A DNA stretch of 64,000 nucleotides from Chondromyces crocatus. GTDB lineage: Bacteria; Myxococcota_A; Polyangia; Polyangiales; Polyangiaceae. Below, in pieces: positions 17,197 through 25,439 of the stretch. Under the pieces are notes generated by a model. It was given only the letters and a program-made list of their open reading frames with translations, did no database searches and was not told the DNA's origin. Each line of letters opens with the position of its first letter. The stretch's first letter is position 1. Made by a program: the position numbers and the translations under genes. Where the stretch lies: positions 10,869,856 through 10,933,855 of the forward strand of contig NZ_CP012159.1 in the NCBI RefSeq assembly GCF_001189295.1, read 5' to 3'.

Positions 17197-19490
17197 ACGC
17201 CAAGCGCTCGCTCCGGGTCTACTTCACGACGCACGCCGATGGCCGCTTCACGGGCATCCTGCTGCGCACCTGGGACTGGCTCTTCGATCGTCCTGCGCCC
17301 GCGGCCTACGGGATCTCCGAGGAGGATGTGCTCGCGCAGATCGAGGCGGAGCTGCTCACGCTGACGGTGACGGAGGAGGACGACCTGGAGCGCTACCTCT
17401 GGGACGATGCGTTCGAGACCCGGACGATCACCGTCGAGGTGCATCCGGAGACGACGGTCGACAAGCGCACGGTCATCGGCAAGCGCCGGATTCCGCTGCG
17501 GCTCACTTACCTGTGGAGCAAGCTGCGCGAGGGCGGCTTCCGGGTGATGCTGCCCCGGTTCAACTGGTGGTTCATCGTCGAGGATCTCGCGAGCGCGCCC
17601 GAGGTGCTGCGGCACCGCGTCACCAGCGCGCTGATCGGTGAGTCGCAGCAGTCGCTGTACGACTTCCGGATGGAAGGGGAGGAGTATGTCCGCGCCTGGT
17701 CGCCCCGGCTGGCCCAGGCGCAGAACCGGAGACGCGCGGCCGCGAAAGACGCTCCCGAGCACGGGCGGACGCTCCAGGCCATCAGCGAGGAGCTGGTGGA
17801 GCGCGCCACGCTGCGCAAGCTTCCCCCCGTGGTCGGGGAGTCGCCGGAGCTGGAGGCAGCGCTGCCGCTCATCGACCGCACGACGCCGACGTCCATCTTG
17901 CTCGTCGGCGGCGCCGGCGTGGGGAAGACGACGTGGGTGTACCGGCTGGCCCAGCGGCTCGCCGCGTGGCGTCGCGAGCCGGACCGCCCGCGGCCTCCGC
18001 GCATCTACAGCACGTCCGCCGATCGCATCCTCGCCGGGATGAAGTACATCGGGATGTGGCAGGAGCGGTGCCTCGCGCTGGTCGACGAGCTGTCGCACGA
18101 GGGCGACTACCTGCACGTGGGCAACCTCTTGCCCCTGCTCCGCCCGCAACCGGACGGCGCGTCCCTCGCCGACCTGTTCCTCCCCGCCCTGCGCTCCGAG
18201 GAGATCAGCCTCCTGGCGGAGTGCACCGAGGAGGAGCTGGAACTGTGCCAGCGACGCGCGGCGACGCTGGTGTCTTGCTTCCAGGTCGTGCGGCTGCGCG
18301 AACTCGCGCACGCGGCCGTGCCCGCGCTGCTCGAGGAGTACGAGGAGAAGCGTGACCTCCACGTGCGCCTGCACCCGGCCGGCAAGAAGCGGCTCGTGCA
18401 GCACCTCTCCATGTTCCGGCGCGATGTGCTCTTCCCGGGCAAGGCGCTCCGCTTTCTCGACTGGCTCTCGCAGGAGGGGGCGTCGGTGGCCGGCGGAGCG
18501 CCGCGCAAGCTCTACCCGCGGGAAGTGTCGACCGCATACGCCCGTTATTCCGGCTTGCCGCTGGAGCTGATCGCCGACGACATCCCCGCCAGCGCCACAG
18601 CGCTCTCGCAGCAGCTCCAGGAGCGGGTGATCGGACAAGACGCGGCCTGCGCGGTCGCGGCCCGGGTGCTGTCCCGCTTCAAGGCCGGGATGAACGACCC
18701 GGAACGCCCCGCCGGCACGCTGCTCTTCGTCGGTCCGACCGGGGTGGGCAAGACCGAGCTGGCCAAGCAGCTCGCCCGCACCCTCTTCGGCGACGAAGAG
18801 AGGATGATCCGGCTCGACATGAGCGAGTTCATGCTACCCGGCGCGTCGATGCGGCTCCTCGCGACCGGGCCGGGCGTGGTCAGCCTGGCGCAGCGGGTGC
18901 GACAGGAGCCCCTCAGCTTGGTCCTGTTCGACGAGCTGGAGAAGGCACACGCCGAGGTCTTCGACCTGCTGCTCGGCATCCTCGGCGAGGGGCGGCTGAC
19001 CGACGACGAGGGCCGCCTCGTCGACTTCCGGATGACCGTGATCGTCATGACCTCGAACCTCGGGATCTCCGATCGCGCCGCGGTGGGCTTCGGCGAGGGG
19101 AACCCACGCGCTCCGGGAGGAGGCCGCCACGCCATCCCCGCCGCCGTACGGGAGCACTTCCGGCCCGAGTTCTTCAACCGGATCGATCACGTCGTCCCGT
19201 TCTCGGGGCTGACGCGGGAGAGCTTGTTGCGCATCGTCGACCTCGAACTCACCCGGGTGCGCGGTCGGACCGGTCTCCTGCGGCGAGGTCTCCGGCTGCA
19301 AGCGACCGCCGAGGCCCGCGCGCTCCTCGCCGACCTGGGGTTCGACGCCCGCCGAGGAGCACGGCCTCTCAAGCGGGTCCTCGAAGAGCAGGTGATCACC
19401 CCCATCGCCGCCACGATGGCCGCCGACCCCACGTACCGAGAGCGCGACGTCGTGATCCGGGTCGAGGAGGGTCGGCTCCGGGTCGGGTAG
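17193..19490 (+). CDS. Clp-like double AAA+ ATPase, third of the triad, no PCRF-like region
   Basis: 765 aa from a GTG overlapping the preceding stop (GTGA). The frame is open for 164 codons further upstream, but that overlaps the previous gene. N-terminal region (1-175) has two similar beta blocks (RTITVEVHPETTVDKRTVIG; GGFRVMLPRFNWWFIVEDLA). AAA module 1: Walker A GGAGVGKT (K245) is good, but the Walker B position reads DYLHVGNLLP with no Asp-Glu pair. Module 2 is intact: GPTGVGKT (K520), LFDELEKAH (D580-E581), sensor-1 N622, arginine finger R663, sensor 2 GARPLKR. AAVGFGEGN (V631-G-F) lies at the ClpP-loop position. It ends right after module 2 and lacks the coiled coil and PCRF-like part of its neighbours, so it may be the core subunit of a hetero-oligomer. 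Confidence 0.88.
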   Translation: MNAKRSLRVYFTTHADGRFTGILLRTWDWLFDRPAPAAYGISEEDVLAQIEAELLTLTVTEEDDLERYLWDDAFETRTITVEVHPETTVDKRTVIGKRRIPLRLTYLWSKLREGGFRVMLPRFNWWFIVEDLASAPEVLRHRVTSALIGESQQSLYDFRMEGEEYVRAWSPRLAQAQNRRRAAAKDAPEHGRTLQAISEELVERATLRKLPPVVGESPELEAALPLIDRTTPTSILLVGGAGVGKTTWVYRLAQRLAAWRREPDRPRPPRIYSTSADRILAGMKYIGMWQERCLALVDELSHEGDYLHVGNLLPLLRPQPDGASLADLFLPALRSEEISLLAECTEEELELCQRRAATLVSCFQVVRLRELAHAAVPALLEEYEEKRDLHVRLHPAGKKRLVQHLSMFRRDVLFPGKALRFLDWLSQEGASVAGGAPRKLYPREVSTAYARYSGLPLELIADDIPASATALSQQLQERVIGQDAACAVAARVLSRFKAGMNDPERPAGTLLFVGPTGVGKTELAKQLARTLFGDEERMIRLDMSEFMLPGASMRLLATGPGVVSLAQRVRQEPLSLVLFDELEKAHAEVFDLLLGILGEGRLTDDEGRLVDFRMTVIVMTSNLGISDRAAVGFGEGNPRAPGGGRHAIPAAVREHFRPEFFNRIDHVVPFSGLTRESLLRIVDLELTRVRGRTGLLRRGLRLQATAEARALLADLGFDARRGARPLKRVLEEQVITPIAATMAADPTYRERDVVIRVEEGRLRVG

Positions 19491-19600
19491 GATTGCTCAC
19501 GCAGACCGCGGCCGGGAGCGCTCACGCCACATACCGCCCCGAAACCCCGTCTCGAAAGGCCATCTCGAAAGCCCTTGCCGCGCCGCGGCATTGTGTTGTC

Positions 19601-19635
19601 CTTCGTTCTCGAAGGGTTGAGAGCAAACTCAACCC
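19601..19635 (+). promoter_or_regulatory. Two adjacent perfect hairpins between the AAA+ triad and the TPR gene
   Basis: CTTCG-TTCT-CGAAG (19601-19614) is followed by GGGTTGAG-AGCAAA-CTCAACCC (19614-19635, 8-bp perfect stem). They lie 110 bases after the third ATPase gene and 80 before the TPR gene. There is no T-run, so they may be a factor-dependent terminator, an attenuator or an operator. Confidence 0.45.
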
Positions 19636-19714
19636 GTGCGACCCTCGCCCCCAGCAGCCCGTCGCCAGTTCCGGCAAACCGGGCGCACTTCGTACGTTGA
19701 TCAGGTCGATCGGC

Positions 19715-20836
19715 ATGGCCAAAGAGCGTGTTTTTTCCCTCGATGCCGTCCGCACCGATGGTTGGTTCGAGCGTATCGGTGAGGGCATCGGAAGCTTCCA
19801 TGCTCTCTGTGACATCGTGGGCGAGGCCTTCTTCGCGTTCTCGATGATCACCGGGGCTCGCATCACCGCGCTCACGGTGGATCGCAGAAACCCAGACAAC
19901 ACCCTCGTCGACTTCGTCATCGCGCCACCGGGCGAGGAGGAAGACGTGGGCGACGTCCAGCGGCTCACGCTGGTGGACTTCCGTCACCGCCTCGTCGCGG
20001 CGCTCCTCACCGAGGAAGCGATGCCCCCGGCGCCGGAGCGCGACACCGATCTGGAGGGACTCCAGCTCCACATCGGCGTCCGCTACCTGCTGCTCGCGCC
20101 GCTCTACGGCTACAGCCTGCGCAAGCTGATGGTCGAGGGTCGCACCTCGCGTCTCCTGCTCCTGCGTGACGGCATGGAGGAGACCTACGAGCTGAACGAC
20201 TATCGGGCCCGCATCCGCGCGCACGTCCGCGAGGAGCTGGACCGAGCCTCCGACCGGCAGAAGTCCGCCATCGACCTCACCAAGGTGGCCGACGCCGAGG
20301 TCGCCGCCCAGCGCGGCGAGTGGGGAAAGGTCATCCAGATCCTCGGCTCCTGGCCTGCGCCGCTCGCCATCTTCCTGCGCACGCCCGAGGGGCAGATGCT
20401 CACGCCAGAGGCGCGAGGTCTCATCGCCAAGGGCCTGGGCATGCTCGGGACGTCCTGCGTCAAGCTGGGCGAGGAGCAGCAAGGGGAAGAGGTGATGCGC
20501 CTGGCCGTCCAGTACGCGCAGGATGGGGTGGCCGCCGCCGACATCTTCCGCCGGCTGGGGGAAGCGATGCTGGAGGATGGTCGACCGGGCGAGGCGCTGG
20601 GACCGCTCCGGCGCGCCGCCAACCTCGGCTCACCCCCCAAGACGATCTGGCCCCTCCTCGCCAAGGCCTTCGTCGCGCGCAAAAAATACCTGGCGGCGCT
20701 CGCGTGCATCCGGGAAGCCCGGACGGCCGGGGTCGGAGACGCGGAGCTGCGCACCGAGATCCAGGAGATCGAGGCCACCCTCGGGCCGGCACTCACAGCC
20801 TGGCGGGGGCTCATCCTGGCCTCCAGCCGTCCCTGA
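19715..20836 (+). CDS. TPR-like protein following the AAA+ triad
   Basis: 373 aa from ATG at 19715; the open frame extends upstream through the hairpin region but lacks coding bias there. The N-terminal half (1-190) is a mixed alpha/beta region of no family I know (GSFHALCDIVGEAFFAFSMI, VRYLLLAPLYGYSLRKLMVE). The C-terminal half contains helical pairs of TPR character: AAQRGEWGKVIQILGSW, LGMLGTSCVKLGEEQQGEEV, FRRLGEAMLEDGRPGEALGP, AKAFVARKKYLAALACIREA. No signal peptide or membrane helix. Same strand as the three ATPases with a 224-base gap, so it may be an adaptor for them, but this rests only on position. Confidence 0.8.
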   Translation: MAKERVFSLDAVRTDGWFERIGEGIGSFHALCDIVGEAFFAFSMITGARITALTVDRRNPDNTLVDFVIAPPGEEEDVGDVQRLTLVDFRHRLVAALLTEEAMPPAPERDTDLEGLQLHIGVRYLLLAPLYGYSLRKLMVEGRTSRLLLLRDGMEETYELNDYRARIRAHVREELDRASDRQKSAIDLTKVADAEVAAQRGEWGKVIQILGSWPAPLAIFLRTPEGQMLTPEARGLIAKGLGMLGTSCVKLGEEQQGEEVMRLAVQYAQDGVAAADIFRRLGEAMLEDGRPGEALGPLRRAANLGSPPKTIWPLLAKAFVARKKYLAALACIREARTAGVGDAELRTEIQEIEATLGPALTAWRGLILASSRP

Positions 20837-20851
20837 ACGGTCGCGGCATCA

Positions 20852-20880
20852 TTGACACCCCCCGGGGTGCCAGCTAGATC
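20852..20880 (+). promoter_or_regulatory. Sigma70-type promoter for the nuo operon
   Basis: TTGACA (20852-20857), a 17-base spacer and TAGATC (20875-20880): perfect -35 and 4 of 6 bases at -10. It lies in the 151-base gap after the TPR gene and about 107 bases before the nuoA ATG. Confidence 0.55.
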
Positions 20881-20987
20881 CCGGCCCCATTCACCGGAAT
20901 ACGCTGGATTTTTTGCCGCCCGAAGCCCAGCCGAACATCCGACCGAGATGAAGCCTTTGTCCGGGGGCGAAGCGACCTAGGTACCCG

Positions 20988-21344
20988 ATGGCCACCTACA
21001 TCCCGCTCCTGCTGCTCTTCCTCGTCGCCGCAATCATCGCCCTCGCGATGTTCGGGCTTTCTTCGTTCATCGGGCCGAAGAACCCGACGCCGGAGAAGAT
21101 GATCCCCTACGAGTGCGGCAGCGAGTCGACCGGCGGGCGATTCGTCAAGCCGAGCGTCAAGTTCTACCTGACCGCGATCCTGTTCGTGGTGTTCGACCTG
21201 GAGGCCGTGCTCATCTATCCGTGGACGCTTCAGTTCCGGTCGCTCGGCTGGGTCGGGCTGGCGACCATGGGCTCGTTCATCGCGTTGCTCGTCGTCGGCC
21301 TGCTGTACGTGTGGAAGAAGGGAGCCCTCGAATGGGAGAAGTGA
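20988..21344 (+). CDS. nuoA: NADH-quinone oxidoreductase subunit A
   Basis: 118 aa with three membrane helices (residues 4-26, about 62-82, 88-108). Family motifs: SSFIGPKNPTPEKMIPYECG (with the loop Cys), FVKPSVKFYLTAILFVVFDL and EAVLIYPW, where the conserved acidic residues of helix 2 lie. Part of the membrane arm of respiratory complex I at the hinge near the quinone site. First gene of the operon; it overlaps nuoB by 13 bases. Normal length. Confidence 0.97.
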   Translation: MATYIPLLLLFLVAAIIALAMFGLSSFIGPKNPTPEKMIPYECGSESTGGRFVKPSVKFYLTAILFVVFDLEAVLIYPWTLQFRSLGWVGLATMGSFIALLVVGLLYVWKKGALEWEK

Positions 21345-21910
21345 AAAACACCACGACCAGCGTCCGGGTCCTCGAAGGCTCCGAGACGGGGTTCGCCACG
21401 ACCAGGCTCGACGCGCTGCTCGGCTGGGCGAAGAAGTACTCGCTGTTCCAGTACCCGTTCGTCACGGCCTGCTGCGGGATGGAGTTCATGGCCATGGCGA
21501 GCCCGCGCTTCGACATGGCGCGGTTCGGCGCCGAGGCGCCCCGCTTCTCGCCGCGACAGGCGGACCTGCTCTGGGTGGTGGGCACGATCAGCCAGCGCCA
21601 GGCGCCCGCGCTGCGCCGCATCTACGAGCAGATGACGGACCCGAAGTACGTGCTCGCCTTCGGCACGTGCGCGTCCTGCGGCGGCTTCTACGACAACTAC
21701 ACGACCGTCCCGGGGATCGACAAAGTCATCCCTTGCGATGTGTACGTGCCGGGCTGCCCGCCGCGTCCCGAGGCGGTCCTCGACGGGCTGATGCTCCTCC
21801 AGGACAAGATCGCGCGCGGTGACCGCACGCCCGCCGTGGTCAAGCCGCGCTTCGATCCCGCGAAGCATGGCGAGGAGCTGCTCCAGCTCCAGCGGAAGGG
21901 AGGAGGCTGA
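21332..21910 (+). CDS. nuoB: NADH-quinone oxidoreductase subunit B
   Basis: 192 aa, ATG inside the end of nuoA. It binds the terminal iron-sulfur cluster N2 that hands electrons to quinone. The ligand pattern is complete: tandem Cys in FVTACCGMEF, Cys in AFGTCASCGGFY and Cys in VYVPGCPPRPEAVLDGL. The N-terminus is soluble and of usual size. Electrons reach it from NuoI, encoded at the end of the same operon. Confidence 0.97.
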   Translation: MGEVKNTTTSVRVLEGSETGFATTRLDALLGWAKKYSLFQYPFVTACCGMEFMAMASPRFDMARFGAEAPRFSPRQADLLWVVGTISQRQAPALRRIYEQMTDPKYVLAFGTCASCGGFYDNYTTVPGIDKVIPCDVYVPGCPPRPEAVLDGLMLLQDKIARGDRTPAVVKPRFDPAKHGEELLQLQRKGGG

Positions 21911-21914
21911 GCGC

Positions 21915-22523
21915 ATGAGCAAGCAGATCCTCGACCTGCTCCAGGCCCGGTTCCCCGGCGCCATCCTGGAGACCCACTCGCAGTTCGGCGACGACACGGC
22001 GGTGGTCGATCCGGCCGCATGGCTCGATGTCGCGAAGTTCCTCCGGGAGGACCCGCGCATCGACATGGACATGTTCACCGACCTCACGGCGGTCGACTAC
22101 CTGTGGCAGGGCATGGTCCCGCGCTTCGAGGTGGTCTGTCACCTCCGGTCGCTCCAGCACGGTCACCGCATCCGCATCAAGGCGCGCGTCGGTGAAGAAG
22201 ACGGGTCCGGTGCCGACATCGCCTCGCTGGTGCCGGTGTGGAAGGGCGCGAACTGGTTCGAGCGCGAGACGTTCGACATGTTCGGCGTCAACTTCGTCAA
22301 CCACCCGGATCTGCGCCGCATCCTGATGTACCCGGAGTTCGAGGGATACCCGCTCCGGAAGGACTACCCCGCCCAGAAGTACCAACCGCTCGTCCCGTTC
22401 CGCGACGTGCCTGGCAAGATGGCTCCCTTCGGTCCTGACGAAGGCATGAGCTTCGGTCGCCAGACGCACGATCAGCACGCCGGATACGCGAACGAAGAAG
22501 CGCCCCTGCCCCCGGAGGCCTAG
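21915..22523 (+). CDS. nuoC: NADH-quinone oxidoreductase subunit C
   Basis: 202 aa, starting 4 bases after nuoB. It is a 30-kDa-type subunit of the peripheral arm, without cofactors, bracing NuoD. Signature motifs: MFTDLTAVDYLW, SLVPVWKGANWFERETFDMF, GVNFVNHPDLRRILM and EGYPLRKDYP. It is separate from nuoD, unlike the fused nuoCD of enterobacteria. Confidence 0.96.
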   Translation: MSKQILDLLQARFPGAILETHSQFGDDTAVVDPAAWLDVAKFLREDPRIDMDMFTDLTAVDYLWQGMVPRFEVVCHLRSLQHGHRIRIKARVGEEDGSGADIASLVPVWKGANWFERETFDMFGVNFVNHPDLRRILMYPEFEGYPLRKDYPAQKYQPLVPFRDVPGKMAPFGPDEGMSFGRQTHDQHAGYANEEAPLPPEA

Positions 22524-22526
22524 CCC

Positions 22527-23741
22527 ATGGAACCGCTGGATCTCGATATCAGTGAGGGCGAGCTCGAACTTCCGAGCGAGCCGATGCTGCTGAACATGGG
22601 GCCGTCGCATCCCGCGATGCACGGCACCGTCCGGATCGTCGTCGAGCTGTCGGGTGAGGTGATCAACAAGGCCGACGTGCAGATCGGCTACCTGCACCGT
22701 GGCTTCGAGAAGATGTGCGAGCGCGGCACCTGGACGCAGGTGTTCCCGTACGTCGACCGCTGCAACTACGTCTCGCCGATGCTGAACAACGTCGGCTTCG
22801 CGCTCGCCGTCGAGAAGATGATGGGCGTGACGGTGCCGGAGCGATGCCAGTACTACCGCGTCGCGCTCGGCGAGCTGGCGCGCATCTGCGATCACATGAT
22901 CTGCAACGGCGCCATGTGCATGGAGCTCGGCGCGTTCACGCCGTTCCTCTACCTGGCCCGCGCACGCGAGGTCATCTGGGACATCTTCGAGGAAGAGACC
23001 GGGGCGCGCGTGACGCACAGCTTCGGCCGCGTCGGCGGGATGGCAGCGCCCCCCACGCCCGACTTCAAGGGGATGGTGCGCGCCGGCCTCGCCCGGGTGA
23101 TGCAGTACATCAACGACTCCGAGAAGCTCGTGCTGAAGAACCGCATCTTCCTCGACCGGCTCGAGGGGGTCGGCATCATCAGCAAGGAAGACGCGCTCGC
23201 GCTCGGGTGGACGGGCCCCACGCTCCGCTCCACCGGCGCTGCTTACGACGTCCGCCGCTCGCACCCTTACCTGGTCTACGACCGCCTGGACTTCGACATC
23301 CCGGTGGGCACCACGGGCGACAACTACGATCGGTTCATGTGCCGCCTCGAGGAGATCCGGCAGTCGTACCGCATCATCGATCAGGTGCTGCAGCAGATGC
23401 CGGACGAGGGGCCGATCAACGTGGAGGATCCGCGGATCATCCTTCCACCGAAGGGTGAGGTCTACACGACCATCGAGGCGACCATCCAGCACTTCAAGAT
23501 CGTGATGGAGGGCATCAAGGTGCCCGCGGGCGAGTGCTACTCGTACACCGAGGGTGGCAACGGCGAGCTCGGCTTCTACATGGTCTCCGACGGCAGCGGC
23601 ACGCCGTACCGGATGCGCATCCGGCCGCCCTGCTTCGCGGTGACCCAGGGGCTGGAGCAACTGGTGACTGGGCTGATGATCCCCGACATCGTTCCGACGT
23701 TCGGCTCGTTGAACATGATCGGCGGGGAGTGCGACCACTAG
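22527..23741 (+). CDS. nuoD: NADH-quinone oxidoreductase subunit D
   Basis: 404 aa. It is a 49-kDa-type subunit that forms the quinone cavity with NuoB. Conserved parts: NMGPSHPAMHGTVRIVVELS (the H-P-A-M-H loop that contacts quinone), GYLHRGFEKMCE, PYVDRCNYVSPM, and the C-terminal GLMIPDIVPTFGSLNMIGGE-CD. No nickel-binding Cys pairs, as expected after divergence from hydrogenases. Three bases after nuoC and 21 before nuoG; no nuoE or nuoF lies between, where many operons have them. Confidence 0.97.
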   Translation: MEPLDLDISEGELELPSEPMLLNMGPSHPAMHGTVRIVVELSGEVINKADVQIGYLHRGFEKMCERGTWTQVFPYVDRCNYVSPMLNNVGFALAVEKMMGVTVPERCQYYRVALGELARICDHMICNGAMCMELGAFTPFLYLARAREVIWDIFEEETGARVTHSFGRVGGMAAPPTPDFKGMVRAGLARVMQYINDSEKLVLKNRIFLDRLEGVGIISKEDALALGWTGPTLRSTGAAYDVRRSHPYLVYDRLDFDIPVGTTGDNYDRFMCRLEEIRQSYRIIDQVLQQMPDEGPINVEDPRIILPPKGEVYTTIEATIQHFKIVMEGIKVPAGECYSYTEGGNGELGFYMVSDGSGTPYRMRIRPPCFAVTQGLEQLVTGLMIPDIVPTFGSLNMIGGECDH

Positions 23742-23762
23742 GTCACGGAGTCGAAGGTTCCG

Positions 23763-25439
23763 ATGGCGACCATCAAGATCGACGGTAGAGAGATTCCTTT
23801 CGAGCCCGGGGACACCGTGATCCGGGCAGCCCACCGGGCTGGCATCGACATTCCACACTACTGCTGGCACCCGGGACTTTCCGTCGCGGCGAACTGCCGC
23901 ATGTGCCTCGTGGAGGTCCCGCCGCCGCCAGGGCGTCCGGCGATGCAGCTCGACATCCTGCGCTGGGACGCCGAGAAGCAGGACTACGTCCCCGACCGCA
24001 AGCCCAAGCTCCAGCCGGCGTGCCAGATGGCGTGCGCCCCCGGGATGGAGGTGCTCAGCGAGTCGAGCAACCACGTGACCGAGGCGCGGTCGGCGGTGCA
24101 GGAGCTGCTGCTCCTGAACCACCCCGTCGACTGTCCGATCTGCGATCAGGCAGGTGAGTGCCGGCTCCAGGATTACTGGCTGGAGCATCAGCGCACCGGC
24201 AAGCGGATGCGCCAGGAGGTGGTGCACAAGCCCAAGGCCGTCGTCTTCGGACCGACCATCGTCTACGACGCGGAGCGCTGCATCATCTGCACGCGCTGCG
24301 TGCGGTTCTCCGACGAGGTGGCGAAGGATCCGGTGCTCGACGTGCGCGAGCGCGGCAACCTGAACGAGATCATCGTCTCGCCAGGGCGGCAGCTCGACCA
24401 CGACTACACGCTGATGACGGAGCACGTGTGCCCCGTCGGCGCGCTGACGTCGATCGACTTCCGGTTCAAGGCGCGCGTGTGGTTCCTCCGGAGCGCGCGC
24501 ACGGTGTGCCAGGGGTGCTCGACGGGCTGCAACGCCTTCCTCGACTACGATCCGCGCAACAACACGCCGTACCGTCACCGGCCGCGCGAGAACATGGCCG
24601 TCAACACCTACTGGATGTGTGACAACGGCATGCTCTCGTACAAGCGGGCCCTCGAGGGGAGGATGCTCACCTCGCTGGTCGGCGGCGACGACGCTTCGCT
24701 GCCGGATGCCCTCGCTGCGGCGCAGGAGCAGCTCGCCGGCGTGAAGGAGAGCCCCGCCCGGGTGGCCATCGTGCTCTCGGCGCAGCACTCGACGGAAGAC
24801 AACTACGCGCTCTTCCTGCTGGGTCGCACCTACATCGGCGCGGTCGACTTCTTCGTCTCGGGGCGTCCTCTCGGCAAGGAGGACCACCTCCTGATGAGCG
24901 CGGACAAGAACCCGAACACGCGCGGGGTGATGAAGATCTTCGAGGCCGCCGCCGAGACGAGCACGGGCCCGTCGAACCCGCCTCGGCCGATCGCGCAGCT
25001 CCTCGAGGGCATCGCGGCCGGCAAGTACTCGTACGTCATCGCGCTGGGCACCGATCTCGAGGTGGATGCCGCCAACGCGCAGAAGACCCTCTCTCGCCTC
25101 AAGGGGATGGTCACCATCGCCTCCCACGACGGGCCGCTCGCGAAAGCGGCACACGTCGCGCTGCCGGCGACGGTGTGGGCCGAGGCGGAAGGGTCGTACA
25201 TCAACAAGAAGGGCCTCGTGCAGCGCAGCGAGCGCGCCCTCATGCCGCGCGGAGACGCTCGGCCGGCGTGGGCGCTCATCGCCGAGCTGGGTCGCAAGCT
25301 GGGCTATGCGACGGGATGGAAGACGCTCACCGAGGTGCGTCGCGCCATGCCCGCAGGGACCTGGGCCGGCTCGACGGCGCCGTCGCATGACGTCCCGGCG
25401 CCCGCCACCACCACCGAAGAGTCTGGGGCAGCGGTATGA
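23763..25439 (+). CDS. nuoG: NADH-quinone oxidoreductase subunit G, short form
   Basis: 558 aa, shorter than the common 680-900. N-terminal 2Fe-2S ferredoxin domain (HYCWHPGLSVAANCRMC), the His-Cys 4Fe-4S motif (HPVDCPICDQAGECRLQDYW), two further cluster motifs (CIICTRCVRFSDE; LMTEHVCPVGALTS) and a molybdopterin-oxidoreductase-type entry (VCQGCSTGCNAF). The rest is a shortened catalytic-like domain (FFVSGRPLGKEDHLL, ATVWAEAEGSYINKKGLVQ). It passes electrons from NuoF/E towards NuoI in the peripheral arm. NuoE and NuoF are not in this operon. The stop overlaps the nuoH start (ATGA). Confidence 0.93.
   Translation: MATIKIDGREIPFEPGDTVIRAAHRAGIDIPHYCWHPGLSVAANCRMCLVEVPPPPGRPAMQLDILRWDAEKQDYVPDRKPKLQPACQMACAPGMEVLSESSNHVTEARSAVQELLLLNHPVDCPICDQAGECRLQDYWLEHQRTGKRMRQEVVHKPKAVVFGPTIVYDAERCIICTRCVRFSDEVAKDPVLDVRERGNLNEIIVSPGRQLDHDYTLMTEHVCPVGALTSIDFRFKARVWFLRSARTVCQGCSTGCNAFLDYDPRNNTPYRHRPRENMAVNTYWMCDNGMLSYKRALEGRMLTSLVGGDDASLPDALAAAQEQLAGVKESPARVAIVLSAQHSTEDNYALFLLGRTYIGAVDFFVSGRPLGKEDHLLMSADKNPNTRGVMKIFEAAAETSTGPSNPPRPIAQLLEGIAAGKYSYVIALGTDLEVDAANAQKTLSRLKGMVTIASHDGPLAKAAHVALPATVWAEAEGSYINKKGLVQRSERALMPRGDARPAWALIAELGRKLGYATGWKTLTEVRRAMPAGTWAGSTAPSHDVPAPATTTEESGAAV

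Noticed and set aside
10073-19490. Type VI secretion ClpV or classical ClpA/ClpB
   Set aside because: No T6SS genes, no Clp N-domain, and module 1 is degenerate in all three proteins.
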